A stretch of 11,794 nucleotides of DNA, from NCBI GenBank assembly GCA_964496245.1, contig CAZBZG010000136.1:1-11794 (forward strand). The letters run 5' to 3'. Source of the stretch: CAZBZG01 sp964496245. Lineage in GTDB: Bacteria; Planctomycetota; SZUA-567. Positions 1 to 9,000 of this stretch are shown one piece after another. A program made the translations under genes and the position numbers. The stretch's first letter is position 1; each line of letters starts with the position of its first letter. The notes beneath the pieces were generated by a model. It worked only from the letters and a program-made list of their open reading frames with translations, ran no database searches and had not been told where the DNA came from.

Positions 1-3000
1 ACGTCGCCCGTGGGCGGCAGACGGAGAACGAAAACCGGGCCCGTGGTCTGCTTCCCGGGGTCGAAGGATTGCTTCCAGGCGTCCTTCCATACGGGCCGCC
101 TGCCCACTTCGTCTTCCCAGCCGCCCTGCCAGACCACGGTGCGCGCCCCTTTGACGAGCGCGGCCGTGCCGCTGAGCCAGCGATGGAGCGCTCGGGCATC
201 CGGCGGGGCGATCTTGGGGTGAGCCGGTTCAGCAGCCAGCGTCTGCTGGAACCGCTCGAGCCAATGCGCTGCATACCCCCACGACGAGCTGGCTCCGTCG
301 GGCGTGAGGCGGCTGAGAACCAGGCTGCCTCGACCCAGGTTCGCGCACACGATCTCGCCGTCAGCCGAGAGGCCCGACCAAGTTGCCCCGTCCATGGCCT
401 CGGCCACGGCCTGGATCTGCGTGGCGTCCTGGTACGGAGAGACCGTGAGACCCGTGGCCGGATCCAGACCGAGATCCTCGCCCACCAGGATGAGATTTGC
501 GCCACCGCGCACAGCACGGCGCAACACCTCGGTGTAGTTCCGCCAGTCCACGCACCAGAGATCGCGTATCAGAGCGTGCCGCGTCCGGCCGAAGTAGCAG
601 TAGTGCGCGCCCACCCATTGCTTGACCATCCAGGTCTCATCGCCCGGCTCGCGGCGATAGACATCGGCCAATCGGACGAGTTCGTTCACGAATTCCTCCG
701 CAGGCGGACGGTCCGGCTCCCAGAGCTCCGAGGGCTGGCCCCAGGCCGGGAACCCTGGCGAAGCCAAAGGTTCGGGCGAACCGATCGCTTCGACGTGGGC
801 CGTTCCCGCGCGCCGACTGATCCCGTCGCGCACGGCCACGGTCCAGCGGCCGGCCGGGTCGTCCAGCGCGGTGGCGAGCGTCAGGCTCTGGCCGCTTTCG
901 AGCGACAGATCCCGCTCGAGCGCGGGGATCTCTCCTTCGCCCGTGCGCACGCGCACGTCGAGCGGGAAGGCGCCCGGGACGGGGTGGCCGTCTGCGTCCA
1001 GGATCTCGACCGTAACCTGGAGCGGTTCGCCCACGGTGAGCCGCGCGGGCGCAGCGCGCACCTTGATCGTGTCCACGGCCGCGGGCGTGAACGCAAAGAG
1101 ACGCCCCTGGCCGGGCCGCAGGTGCACGGCCGCCGCCTTGCCGTACACGGGCGCCGGCCGCCGGGGATCGCCACGAAAGACGTCATAGCACGCCGTCTGG
1201 GAACCGAGCCACGCGAGCGTTCCGCGCGTCCACACGGTCTGGCCGTGCGTACGCGCGATCACGTATCCGATCCGGCCGGTCGGATCGGTCCAGTCCAAAG
1301 CTGCCATGTGGAGCGTCTCGGCGAGATCGCCATCGATGCGAAACCGACGGCGCGCCCCCGCGTCCGCACACAGTTTCTCGATGAGCCGGAAGAAACCCTG
1401 GCGCGCCGGGCCCGTGGGCGTGACCCACTGGATGTACCAGTGCGCCTTGTACGCGGCGTTCAGGTACACGAGGTGTCCGTCACCCATGTCGCGTCCGAGC
1501 ACGGCGGGCACGTCGCCCTCATACTGCGCCAGCTGGCTCCATCCTTCGTGTGCGACCTTCTCGTTGAGCAGCTTCCTGCTCGCGAGCCGCAGTTCGGCGA
1601 AGTCCGGTCCAAGATCGTCCAGCGTCGCGGTCACGCCCTTCCTGGCAGCCCGGTTCTTGCGCGTGATCTGATCGTTCTTCTCGGTCACGCGGAGCCCCCA
1701 CGCCTCGGCCAGGCCAAAGCCGGGCGACGTCTCGAGGGGAATCCGGTGCTCGTTCTGCGCAGCGAACCGCGGGCCCAAGACGAGCGTGCCCCCGCCTTCG
1801 ACGTACTGCTTCAGCGCCTGGGCCTGTTCGGCCGAGAGCGCGCTGCGGAATATAGCGAAGACGATCTTGTGTTTGGACAGGTTTTCCCAGTCCGCCGCAG
1901 CGAATCCGAACCCGGCCTGGTTGAGCGAGATCTTGAGCGTGCGGGCCATGTCGCCGGCGAACCGCTTCGTCCAGGGCGTGTGCGAACCCGACGGCCCCAG
2001 CACCGCGACCTCGGATGCGCTCGGCTTCGCATCCAGCAGCAGCCGCTCGGCGTGCGCCGTGTTGTGGCGCCAGCGGCGGATGGCGAACGATGCGCGCGTA
2101 TGGGTCATGTCCGCGTTGAGGTTGAGCGGCACGTCGACCCAGTAGTCGTTGTGCCCGCTGCGGCCGATCACGAACGCCCAGAACACGTTCTCCGTGGCGA
2201 TCGGCCAGTCGTAGTGCCCCCAGGCCAGGCCGAAGCCGGGATCCTTGGCGTTGGCGGCGAGGGTCCACTGCTGGCACTCGCGCCAGCCGCTGCCGCCGGC
2301 TCTGCGCACATCCAAACACGGCGGGTCGAAGATCCCGCTCGACGGCGCGGACGCCATGGTGAGCGGCACGGGGTTGACCTCCTCCTGCAAGATTTTCTGG
2401 GCCGCCTGGATAACCTTCTCGTAGTACCACGCATAGAACGCCCGCGTATCCAGATACGGCGCCACGCTCACCCGCTCCACCCCCTCGCCAAGCGGGGATT
2501 CCTCTGGATGCGCCCATCCGTCTGCGCCCAGATGCGGGTTCTTGCCCGAAAACTCCTTGGTGAGCTTGATCTCCTCCCACGCTTCGTACTTGGTCTTCCA
2601 CGCAGCGTTGAGCGTCTCAAGGTCGGGATACCGTTCCTGGAGGAATCGCTGAAAGGCCTGGCACGCCTTTTCGGGCGCCACGGGCGTCTTCCAGTAGTAG
2701 GTCTTTCCCCACCCGCTCTTGAAGCCCGCCTCTTCGCCCACGGACGCGAGGGAGAGGGCACCGGACTTCAGCGTCGCGTTTACGCGACGGCGGCCGTTCC
2801 GGAGCGACGCTTCGATCTCCGCGTCGGTCACGCTTTCGATCACCGGCGACCAGGTGTTCGTGCCCACGCCCTCGTCGTACATCCGCCAGCTCCAGCGTTC
2901 GGCCGGATAGTAGAGTTCCTTGCCGCCCGCCGGATAGCCGAACGCGTTGAACCCCGCGTGCGCCATGAGCTGCATGGCCTGCGGAAGGAGGGAGGGAGAA

Positions 3001-4670
3001 CCGCCGGCGATCCGGGACCAGACCGACCATTGGTATTCGTTGTGCATGTCCCAGCGCTCGTGCTTGTAGACCTTGCGCTCCGCCCGCGCCCAGCCCAGCC
3101 CGTCCTTGACCGCTGCGGCCACGGCCCAGACCGTATCCACCCGCACCCCGTGATCCGCAAACGGCCACGTGAAGGTCAGTGTGGCGGGCGCTGCACCGAG
3201 CGTGGCCGGCTTGGTCTCGGCTGTGAGCAGCCGGCCGCGGAAGTCGTAGACGCCGAAGCGGATCGCGCCATCCCAGGGGCTGGCGGCCGAAGCTTCCAGC
3301 GCGAACGTGGCCTGCTCGCCGATCTCGTATCCCGGCTTGTCTGCGGTGAGTTTGAGCTCGACGGTGCCCGCAACCGAGATGTACTGGAGCGCCTGATGAA
3401 TCTGCTTCTCGGCCGCTGGATCGCCGACCGTGAGGTAGGCTGCGTACAGGCCTTGGTACCAGGACGCGTCCACCGGTACATTCGTCTCCCATTTGCGGCT
3501 CTCTCCAGCCGCCAGCTCCACCTCTTCGGGCGCGGTCTTGTACACCACCTGGCCGAAGGGCGAAACTACATGCGTGCTCACCACCACGGTCTGCGCGCGG
3601 TCCGTGCGATTGCGCAGCCCGCCCGCGAGCACGTAGTCCTGGCCGGGCGGGGCCTTGTCCGGTCCCCTGGAGAGGTCCGCCAGTACGGGAAGCGCCCGAC
3701 CGCCGCCTACCAAGCCGTGAAGGAGCTGGTCCCAGTACCGGAGCCAGATCTCATCGTGATCGTACTGCCGGTGATACCGAGCCACCGCGTCGCTTCTGCG
3801 GCTGAACGGTCCGGTGGGCACGAAGAGGAGCGCGCCTTCGCCGACGCGTCGCACAAACGCCGCCCCCGACTCTCCCGTGGCCAGGGCCCGGGCGCCGCCC
3901 AAAGCGCCCGCGCCGGCCTCGGGGAGCTGGGCGAGGTGCATCCACTGGTGGCCGTGCAGCCGTTCGAGGGGCAGACCCATGAGCGCCGCAGCATCCGTGC
4001 GCTCGGATCCGCTCCCGTGCCATGATCGTTGTTTGGGATGGGGCACGGCCGGCCAGAGAGGCGCAAACCCGCTGTCCGCGCGCGGATAGGTCTTGCCGCA
4101 CACGACCCAGACGCCGCCCCCGTCCATGTAGGCCAGAAGCGGATCCTTGAGGAACTCTGCAACCTTCGACAGGAAGACCACGTCATACCGGTCCGGCGCC
4201 GCATCCAGGGCCTCCCGGATCTGCTCCAAGAAGCGTTCACCGACCTCTTTGGGGGAAGGATTGCTTTTGGCCTCGATCCATTGGTCGTTGGTATGGGCCA
4301 TGGTGGTGATGTTGTCGAGCCCCGCGAGCGCTTCCGGGTGCAACCCGCCCTGGGCAAAGAAGCGGACATCCAGGTCCGCGTTGCAACGCCGCGCGATCCG
4401 CTGATACCCGGCCGCAGCGCTGCTGAACGCAGTGATCACAAGCATCCGCAGGCGCCGGTCGTGGCGCAAGGTCGGCCAGATCGCCGGCGTTGGCAGGTTT
4501 TTTGCGCGCGGCGCGCGCGGCACGGGAATGTCGCCAAGCGCCAGCCGCGGCGCAGGCCAATCCGCTCCCGCCTCATCCGCCCCGTACGAATGCGGGATGC
4601 CCATGGCGGCGGCGAGCGCGGCCGCGCCAACGAAACCGAACCGCACCAGGCATCTGCCGGCTGCTGTCAT
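1..4670 (-). CDS. Giant exported GH42-like multidomain protein (3' end missing)
   Basis: The frame is open from the ATG at 4670 to the left edge without a stop, giving at least 1556 residues; the C-terminus is outside the window. The start is supported by AAGGAG 7 bases upstream and by a signal peptide: basic MTAAGRCLVR, a hydrophobic core, likely cleavage near residues 30-31. Domains by eye: amidotransferase-like segment about 74-230 (LRMLVITAF, YDVVFLSKV, YMDGGGVWVV); two Ig-like regions about 335-540; GH42-like barrel about 545-865, with AGFNAFGYPAGG, SVGEEAGF (E646/E647) and the family-typical RYPDLETLNAAW (680-691); a GH42-trimerisation-like segment about 880-1075 (LKQYVEGGGTLVLGP); a beta-sandwich; an Ig-like region about 1200-1300; and a third amidotransferase-like segment about 1310-1470 (RGGANLILVGEDLG). 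GH42 enzymes are mostly beta-galactosidases. E646/E647 may hold the acid/base; I could not identify a convincing nucleophile, so substrate and activity are open. The regulator gene lies 57 bases upstream on the same strand. Confidence 0.85.
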   Translation of the reverse strand, partial: MTAAGRCLVRFGFVGAAALAAAMGIPHSYGADEAGADWPAPRLALGDIPVPRAPRAKNLPTPAIWPTLRHDRRLRMLVITAFSSAAAGYQRIARRCNADLDVRFFAQGGLHPEALAGLDNITTMAHTNDQWIEAKSNPSPKEVGERFLEQIREALDAAPDRYDVVFLSKVAEFLKDPLLAYMDGGGVWVVCGKTYPRADSGFAPLWPAVPHPKQRSWHGSGSERTDAAALMGLPLERLHGHQWMHLAQLPEAGAGALGGARALATGESGAAFVRRVGEGALLFVPTGPFSRRSDAVARYHRQYDHDEIWLRYWDQLLHGLVGGGRALPVLADLSRGPDKAPPGQDYVLAGGLRNRTDRAQTVVVSTHVVSPFGQVVYKTAPEEVELAAGESRKWETNVPVDASWYQGLYAAYLTVGDPAAEKQIHQALQYISVAGTVELKLTADKPGYEIGEQATFALEASAASPWDGAIRFGVYDFRGRLLTAETKPATLGAAPATLTFTWPFADHGVRVDTVWAVAAAVKDGLGWARAERKVYKHERWDMHNEYQWSVWSRIAGGSPSLLPQAMQLMAHAGFNAFGYPAGGKELYYPAERWSWRMYDEGVGTNTWSPVIESVTDAEIEASLRNGRRRVNATLKSGALSLASVGEEAGFKSGWGKTYYWKTPVAPEKACQAFQRFLQERYPDLETLNAAWKTKYEAWEEIKLTKEFSGKNPHLGADGWAHPEESPLGEGVERVSVAPYLDTRAFYAWYYEKVIQAAQKILQEEVNPVPLTMASAPSSGIFDPPCLDVRRAGGSGWRECQQWTLAANAKDPGFGLAWGHYDWPIATENVFWAFVIGRSGHNDYWVDVPLNLNADMTHTRASFAIRRWRHNTAHAERLLLDAKPSASEVAVLGPSGSHTPWTKRFAGDMARTLKISLNQAGFGFAAADWENLSKHKIVFAIFRSALSAEQAQALKQYVEGGGTLVLGPRFAAQNEHRIPLETSPGFGLAEAWGLRVTEKNDQITRKNRAARKGVTATLDDLGPDFAELRLASRKLLNEKVAHEGWSQLAQYEGDVPAVLGRDMGDGHLVYLNAAYKAHWYIQWVTPTGPARQGFFRLIEKLCADAGARRRFRIDGDLAETLHMAALDWTDPTGRIGYVIARTHGQTVWTRGTLAWLGSQTACYDVFRGDPRRPAPVYGKAAAVHLRPGQGRLFAFTPAAVDTIKVRAAPARLTVGEPLQVTVEILDADGHPVPGAFPLDVRVRTGEGEIPALERDLSLESGQSLTLATALDDPAGRWTVAVRDGISRRAGTAHVEAIGSPEPLASPGFPAWGQPSELWEPDRPPAEEFVNELVRLADVYRREPGDETWMVKQWVGAHYCYFGRTRHALIRDLWCVDWRNYTEVLRRAVRGGANLILVGEDLGLDPATGLTVSPYQDATQIQAVAEAMDGATWSGLSADGEIVCANLGRGSLVLSRLTPDGASSSWGYAAHWLERFQQTLAAEPAHPKIAPPDARALHRWLSGTAALVKGARTVVWQGGWEDEVGRRPVWKDAWKQSFDPGKQTTGPVFVLRLPPTGD

Positions 4671-4677
4671 GCCAGGT

Positions 4678-4683
4678 CTCCTT
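4678..4683 (-). promoter_or_regulatory. Ribosome binding site of the GH42-like gene
   Basis: On the minus strand AAGGAG is followed by a 7-base spacer and the ATG at 4670. It fixes the start directly before a clear signal peptide. The 57 bases between the regulator stop (TAA at 4730-4728) and this start contain no hairpin with a T-run, so read-through from the regulator gene is plausible. Confidence 0.75.
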
Positions 4684-4727
4684 GGTAGTGGTGATGAAAA
4701 GCGTCGAAATGCCTCGGGTGTTGGCCT

Positions 4728-5837
4728 TTACACCGCTTCCCTGCCGGCCGCTATCTTCTCATCCTCGAACCGCGGCGGGACTCGGATCACGCCCTCGGCG
4801 GCGTTCCCTTCGCGCCGGTCCCGCAACCAGTCCAGGCAGAGACCCAGCGTCTCTTCGGCGTCGAATCCGATCCGCACGAAGGGAAGCACGGGCGCCTCCC
4901 GGACCGGGAAGTTGGCGTAGCAGATGACCTGGAGATCGTCGGGCACACGCACGCCCGCGGAGAGAATGCCGGCTGCTGCGTGCGAGACCAAGTGATCGTC
5001 GCCGATCACGAGTCCGTCGGGCCGGTCTTCCGCCCCGCCCTGCATGAGCAGTTCCACGCAGTTGGCCGCCCAGCGCGCGTGGCCGAAATCCACGCCCTGG
5101 ATCCACCGCCCCCTGCAGTCGAGTCCGCGCGCCTCCGCTTCCTCCCGGAAGTAGTCGGTCCAGGACTCCCGGCAGGCCGGCAAGGTCAGCAGGCCCACGC
5201 GCTTACAGCCCCGCTCGGCCAGCACCTCGAGGCCCATGCGCATGAAGGCGTAGTTGTCCGTCCAGACCGCCCCTACCTGCGGAAACGACTTCGAGCGGTC
5301 GGACATCCAGGCCACCCGCGGAAGATCGCCGTCGTTGACCAAGGAGGACTCGCTGATGGGCCACGGATTGTTGGTGAAGATCAGCCCCGCCAGGCGATGG
5401 TTGTGGATGTCATCCATGAGCCGGTCGTGCGTCTCTCCCCGGGCCTCCCCCTCCTGCGAGTCGTACACATCGCGGTACGGAACCAGGCGAATCGATTGCT
5501 CGCCTTCCAACACATGTACAGCATCTTCGATGGCGCGCAGCTGGAGCGAACCGTTCTCGTAGCGCGCTGCCTGGCGGGGAGAGACGAGCGCGAAATGGGA
5601 GGTGCACGGCGGCGTTTCCGCGACAAAGGTCCCGCCCCGGCCGCGCGCGTAGATGAACCCTTCGTCCCGCAGGTGATCGAAGGCCCGCTGCAGGGTCACG
5701 GGGGTCACGCCGAATACCTCGCTCAGTTCCGTCCGAAACGGGAACTGCGCTCCCGGCGCATACCGTCCGGAGACGATATCCTCGCGGATCGCGCGCACGA
5801 TGCGCTCGAACTTGGGACTGCGGCGGCTCGATGGCAC
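4728..5837 (-). CDS. GntR/LacI hybrid transcriptional regulator
   Basis: This 369-residue protein joins a GntR-type winged helix-turn-helix to a LacI-type periplasmic-binding-like sensor domain, the architecture of AraR-like sugar-responsive regulators. Residues 8-72 show the GntR pattern: IREDIVSGRYAPGAQFPFRT, then LSEVFGVTPVTLQRAFDHL as recognition region, DEGFIYARGRGGTFV as wing. The sensor covers about 85-360 with LacI-family landmarks: LAGLIFTNNPW, AVWTDNYAFMRMGLEVLAER, CKRVGLLTLP, DGLVIGDDHLVSHAAAGIL, VRVPDDLQVICYAN, and FDAEETLGLCLDWL. The length fits the hybrid class. The start is GTG at 5837, with GAGGAG 5 bases upstream. It probably acts in the cytoplasm as a ligand-controlled repressor of the adjoining carbohydrate genes. 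The ligand is unknown; a monosaccharide or oligosaccharide released by the neighbouring gene products is the natural guess. A 14-base palindrome 90 bases upstream is a candidate binding site. Confidence 0.9.
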   Translation of the reverse strand: MPSSRRSPKFERIVRAIREDIVSGRYAPGAQFPFRTELSEVFGVTPVTLQRAFDHLRDEGFIYARGRGGTFVAETPPCTSHFALVSPRQAARYENGSLQLRAIEDAVHVLEGEQSIRLVPYRDVYDSQEGEARGETHDRLMDDIHNHRLAGLIFTNNPWPISESSLVNDGDLPRVAWMSDRSKSFPQVGAVWTDNYAFMRMGLEVLAERGCKRVGLLTLPACRESWTDYFREEAEARGLDCRGRWIQGVDFGHARWAANCVELLMQGGAEDRPDGLVIGDDHLVSHAAAGILSAGVRVPDDLQVICYANFPVREAPVLPFVRIGFDAEETLGLCLDWLRDRREGNAAEGVIRVPPRFEDEKIAAGREAV

Positions 5838-5842
5838 GATGG

Positions 5843-5848
5843 CTCCTC
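5843..5848 (-). promoter_or_regulatory. Ribosome binding site deciding a GTG start for the regulator
   Basis: GAGGAG on the minus strand lies 5 bases before the GTG at 5837. No ATG in this frame sits at a suitable distance, and the GntR domain begins within ten residues of this GTG, so the alternative start codon is well supported. Confidence 0.7.
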
Positions 5849-5926
5849 TACGTCAATGTTCATCCACTGCGAAAAGGGCAACCACGCGCGGGACACGCGC
5901 GGAGGGTCCGGCTCCTGCCGGGCCGT

Positions 5927-5940
5927 GGAATGGCCATTCC
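5927..5940. promoter_or_regulatory. Perfect 14-base palindrome, candidate operator
   Basis: GGAATGGCCATTCC reads identically on both strands. It lies in the 174-base non-coding gap between gene B and the regulator, centred about 96 bases upstream of the regulator start. LacI-family and GntR-family dimers bind short palindromes close to their own genes, so autoregulation is plausible. I saw no second copy in the other two short intergenic gaps. Binding is inference. Confidence 0.4.
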
Positions 5941-5945
5941 TGTAC

Positions 5946-5965
5946 GGACGCGCAGGAACGCGTCC
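5946..5965. other. Inverted repeat in the gap between gene B and the regulator
   Basis: GGACGCG and CGCGTCC form a perfect 7-bp stem around a 6-base loop. On the minus strand it begins 46 bases after the gene B stop. No T-run follows on either strand, so it does not look like a standard intrinsic terminator. It could be a transcript 3'-end stabilising hairpin, a weak terminator, or chance in GC-rich sequence. Confidence 0.35.
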
Positions 5966-6011
5966 CTCCGACCGCATCTTCGGCTGCATCGCTTGGCATC
6001 ACGCGCATCGC

Positions 6012-9000
6012 TCACTCGAATCGGAACTTGTCGAAGCTGATGAAGTGCCACTTCTTCGTGGTTGCATTGACCACATAGACGTCCTGGACGCCCGTGGCAG
6101 ACTTGACGTCCACCGTGTGACGCCCGCCATCGTCCTTCCGGAACTTGACCTCGCCGATCCGGCGCCCGTCCGGCTTGCCGATGTAGATTCCGACCGTCAC
6201 GTCGAAATCGCCGCCGCCGGCGGGCTCGCCTCCCATGCGTGCGTGGAGCTTGGACACGCCCTCGCCGAAGTCCACCCGCGCGTAGCCCACGTAGCTCCCG
6301 GTCACGCCAAAGCCGCGCTGGCGCAGACCGCGGATCGTGGCCCCGCGAACGTTGCCGCTGTCGATGTGTTCGGACGCTTCGTCGAACGTCTCGGCCTCGA
6401 TCCACTCCGTGGCCGGACGCGGATCCGGCTGGAGGGCCTTGCGCCCCGCCATCTCCGGATAGAGGTACGGTTGCGGGATGCGCTCCCGGTCGAGGCTGAA
6501 GGACTCCCAGTTGAGGCTGCAGCCGGGATGCTTGCGCGTGGTCGCGTAGTCGAGCTGTACGTCGTACCGCTCGCCCGCCTTGAGCTCGATGGGATCGCTC
6601 TCACGGCGGCCCTGGGCCTCGTTCCAGGCGAAAATCACCTGCTTGCCGTCCACCCAGAGCCGGGCCCGGCCCCGCTTGTAGAGCGAGAACGTGTACGCTT
6701 CGGTGAGCGGCGCTTCGATCCGACCGGTCCAGCGCACGGCGAAGTTCGTCTGCGCGCCGTCCAGGGGCTCCACCCCCTTGGACCAGTTGTAGATCGGCCC
6801 GTAGTGGAATCCGTCCATGATGGGGTCGTTGCCCGGCTCCCGCCGCGGCATGCCGCACCAGACCTGTTTGTCGATCCGCTTGGCGTGGGGCGCAATCGCA
6901 AGCGTGGGCGTCTTGAAGTATTCGGCCGTGAGGCCGGTGCCTTTGCCCACGGCGTGGGGCGCTTCCTCGGCGAGTTCGATCGTACCGCTCTGGCGCTCCC
7001 AGTCCTCCCAGCCGTGGATTCTGTAGACAGACACGCTGTTGCGCCCCTGGACGAACCAGAGCACACTGCCGTCCTCGCACGCGAACGCGCGGCCGCCCTG
7101 GGCGTTGTCCGAGGTGGTGATCGCCTCCTCGCCCGCGGGCGTGCGCCACCAGTAGTAGACCTTGTCCGGCAGACCGTCGTCCACGCGGCTGTCGAAGAAG
7201 TCGCCCGCGTACAGGCCGTCGCGGGTCCAGTTGAGGCCGATGTTCTCCACGCGGTCGGCCAGGATCACGGTCTGTTCGGTCTCGCCGATCATCTCGGCAG
7301 GCACGTGGAGAAAGCCGTTGGGCGTGGTATGGGGCGCACCGCCGAGGCCGCCGTGGATGGCGTGGCGGCCGACCTTCCACAGGAGCTTGCCCTCGCCGTC
7401 CCAGCAGATCAGCCGGCTGTCCCCGCCCCACTCGGTCGGCCAGCTCGCTCCGTGCCGCTCGGGGCCGGTGTTGACGTGCGCGCAATACCCTCCTGCGCGG
7501 GACCCGAACGCGCCGCTGCCGCGGTGGCCAAAGCCCGTGGCCACCGGGGTCGTAGCCACGATCCGGTTCAACCCCTCCTCGCTCCCAATAGGATAGGCCG
7601 GACCGGCTTCGGTCCACATGGGCTTGGTCTCTGCCACGCGCAACAGATGGGTACCGTCTTCCTGCTTGTAGGCGTGGCAGCTCACAAAGGCCATGTCCTC
7701 GGTGATCCATCCGTCGCGCACCGTGCCCCCGGATTCGTTGTCAAAGGTGAATTCCTCCGGCTGGACCTCGCCGTCCTTGTTCTGGTCGAGCCAGCGGAAC
7801 GACTGGGCGTCCTTGCCGCGGCCGCCGGCGAGCTTGCGCACCTTCTCCTTCTCTTTCTTCTTGTCCAGGCGGCCGGTGACCGCATGCGGCCGCAGCCTTC
7901 CGTCTTCGTGCGCCAGGATCTGGCCGTCGGTCTCGGCCACAAGGTAGCGTTGGCCTTCGTGCACGACCGCGCACCAGCGGCCGGCGTGACTGGTGGGCTG
8001 GTGGACGAGTCCGCCGGCCATGCCGCTCACGCGGTACGTCTCGAGAAGCTTCCACGTGCCCGCCTCGTAATCGACGTCGGCCAGGGCGAGCCACGACCCC
8101 GGATTGAACCAGACCTTGGACGGATTGTCGGGATCGGGTTCGCCCCAGGCGTAGTAGGGCTGGCCGCCGAACCACTCGCGGATGAGCTTGCCGTCCTTGT
8201 CGAAATGCGCCACACGACGCGCGCCCGAATGGGGTTCGGCCACCACAAAGCCGCCCCGGCCGTCGGCTTCGATATCGTTGATCCCAAAGAAATCCTCTGG
8301 AATGTAGCGGCCTTCCCGCCGCCCGCCCTCGCGGCCGTAGGCGGCGACCAGCGTGCCGTCCATGTTGAAGCGCTTGACCTGCTGGCAGGCGCCCTGTTCG
8401 GCGACCAGGATGTGCCGGCCCGCCGCGTCCACGGCGAGCCGCCAGGGGGCGACGAGGCCACCCTCGATCACAGCGCCCTTCACGCCCGCCTCGGGATCGA
8501 GCTCGAGCACGCGATTCTGGCTGATCACAAAGACCTGCTCGTCGGGCCCGACCGCGACGCCGTAGGGCTCGGGCACCTCGACTTCGTGCTCGACCTCGGA
8601 TCCGTCCTTCTTGCTCAACCAGCGGACCGAGTTCTGCTCGTGGAACGAGATCACCAGCGTATCGCCGCGGGCGGCGATGTCCGCGCCGGAGACCTTGTTC
8701 AGATGGCTCCGGTAGCGAAAGCGGACCTGCTCGCGCTTCTTGATCTTCTTCTTGATCGGCTCGGGCAGTGGATCCCACCGGCCCTTGCGGTGGTGCTTGT
8801 TGATCTTGACGCTTCCGGTCTCGGCGTCGATCGGCTGCAGCCGGCCGTTCTGCTGGAGCATGTAGAGCATGCCCTGCCCGTCGGTGGCGAGCGCGGCTCC
8901 GCCTTGGAACCGGCCGTCGGTCACCCCGCCGCGGCCCTGGGTCCAGAGGCGTTTCGTGCCGTCCAATGTCTGCTTGAGGAGCACGGGCGCGGTCTCGGTC

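Noticed and set aside
1519..4560. Shorter minus-strand open frames inside gene C (for example 1519-2601, 2617-3492, 3707-4369)
   Set aside because: They are in other frames than the continuous open frame of gene C, lack family motifs and have low-complexity Arg/Gly-rich translations.
5853..5881. Sigma-70-like promoter for the regulator (TTGCCC, 17-base spacer, CATTGA)
   Set aside because: The -10 element matches the consensus poorly; promoter calls in GC-rich DNA of an unidentified lineage are not reliable.
5946..5965. Intrinsic terminator after gene B
   Set aside because: The stem is good but no T-run follows on the minus strand, so it is reported only as an inverted repeat.
7752..7790. 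Dockerin domain suggested by the EF-hand-like loop of gene B
   Set aside because: Only a single loop is visible, embedded in a propeller rather than as a terminal pair of loops, so a cellulosome-type dockerin is not supported.
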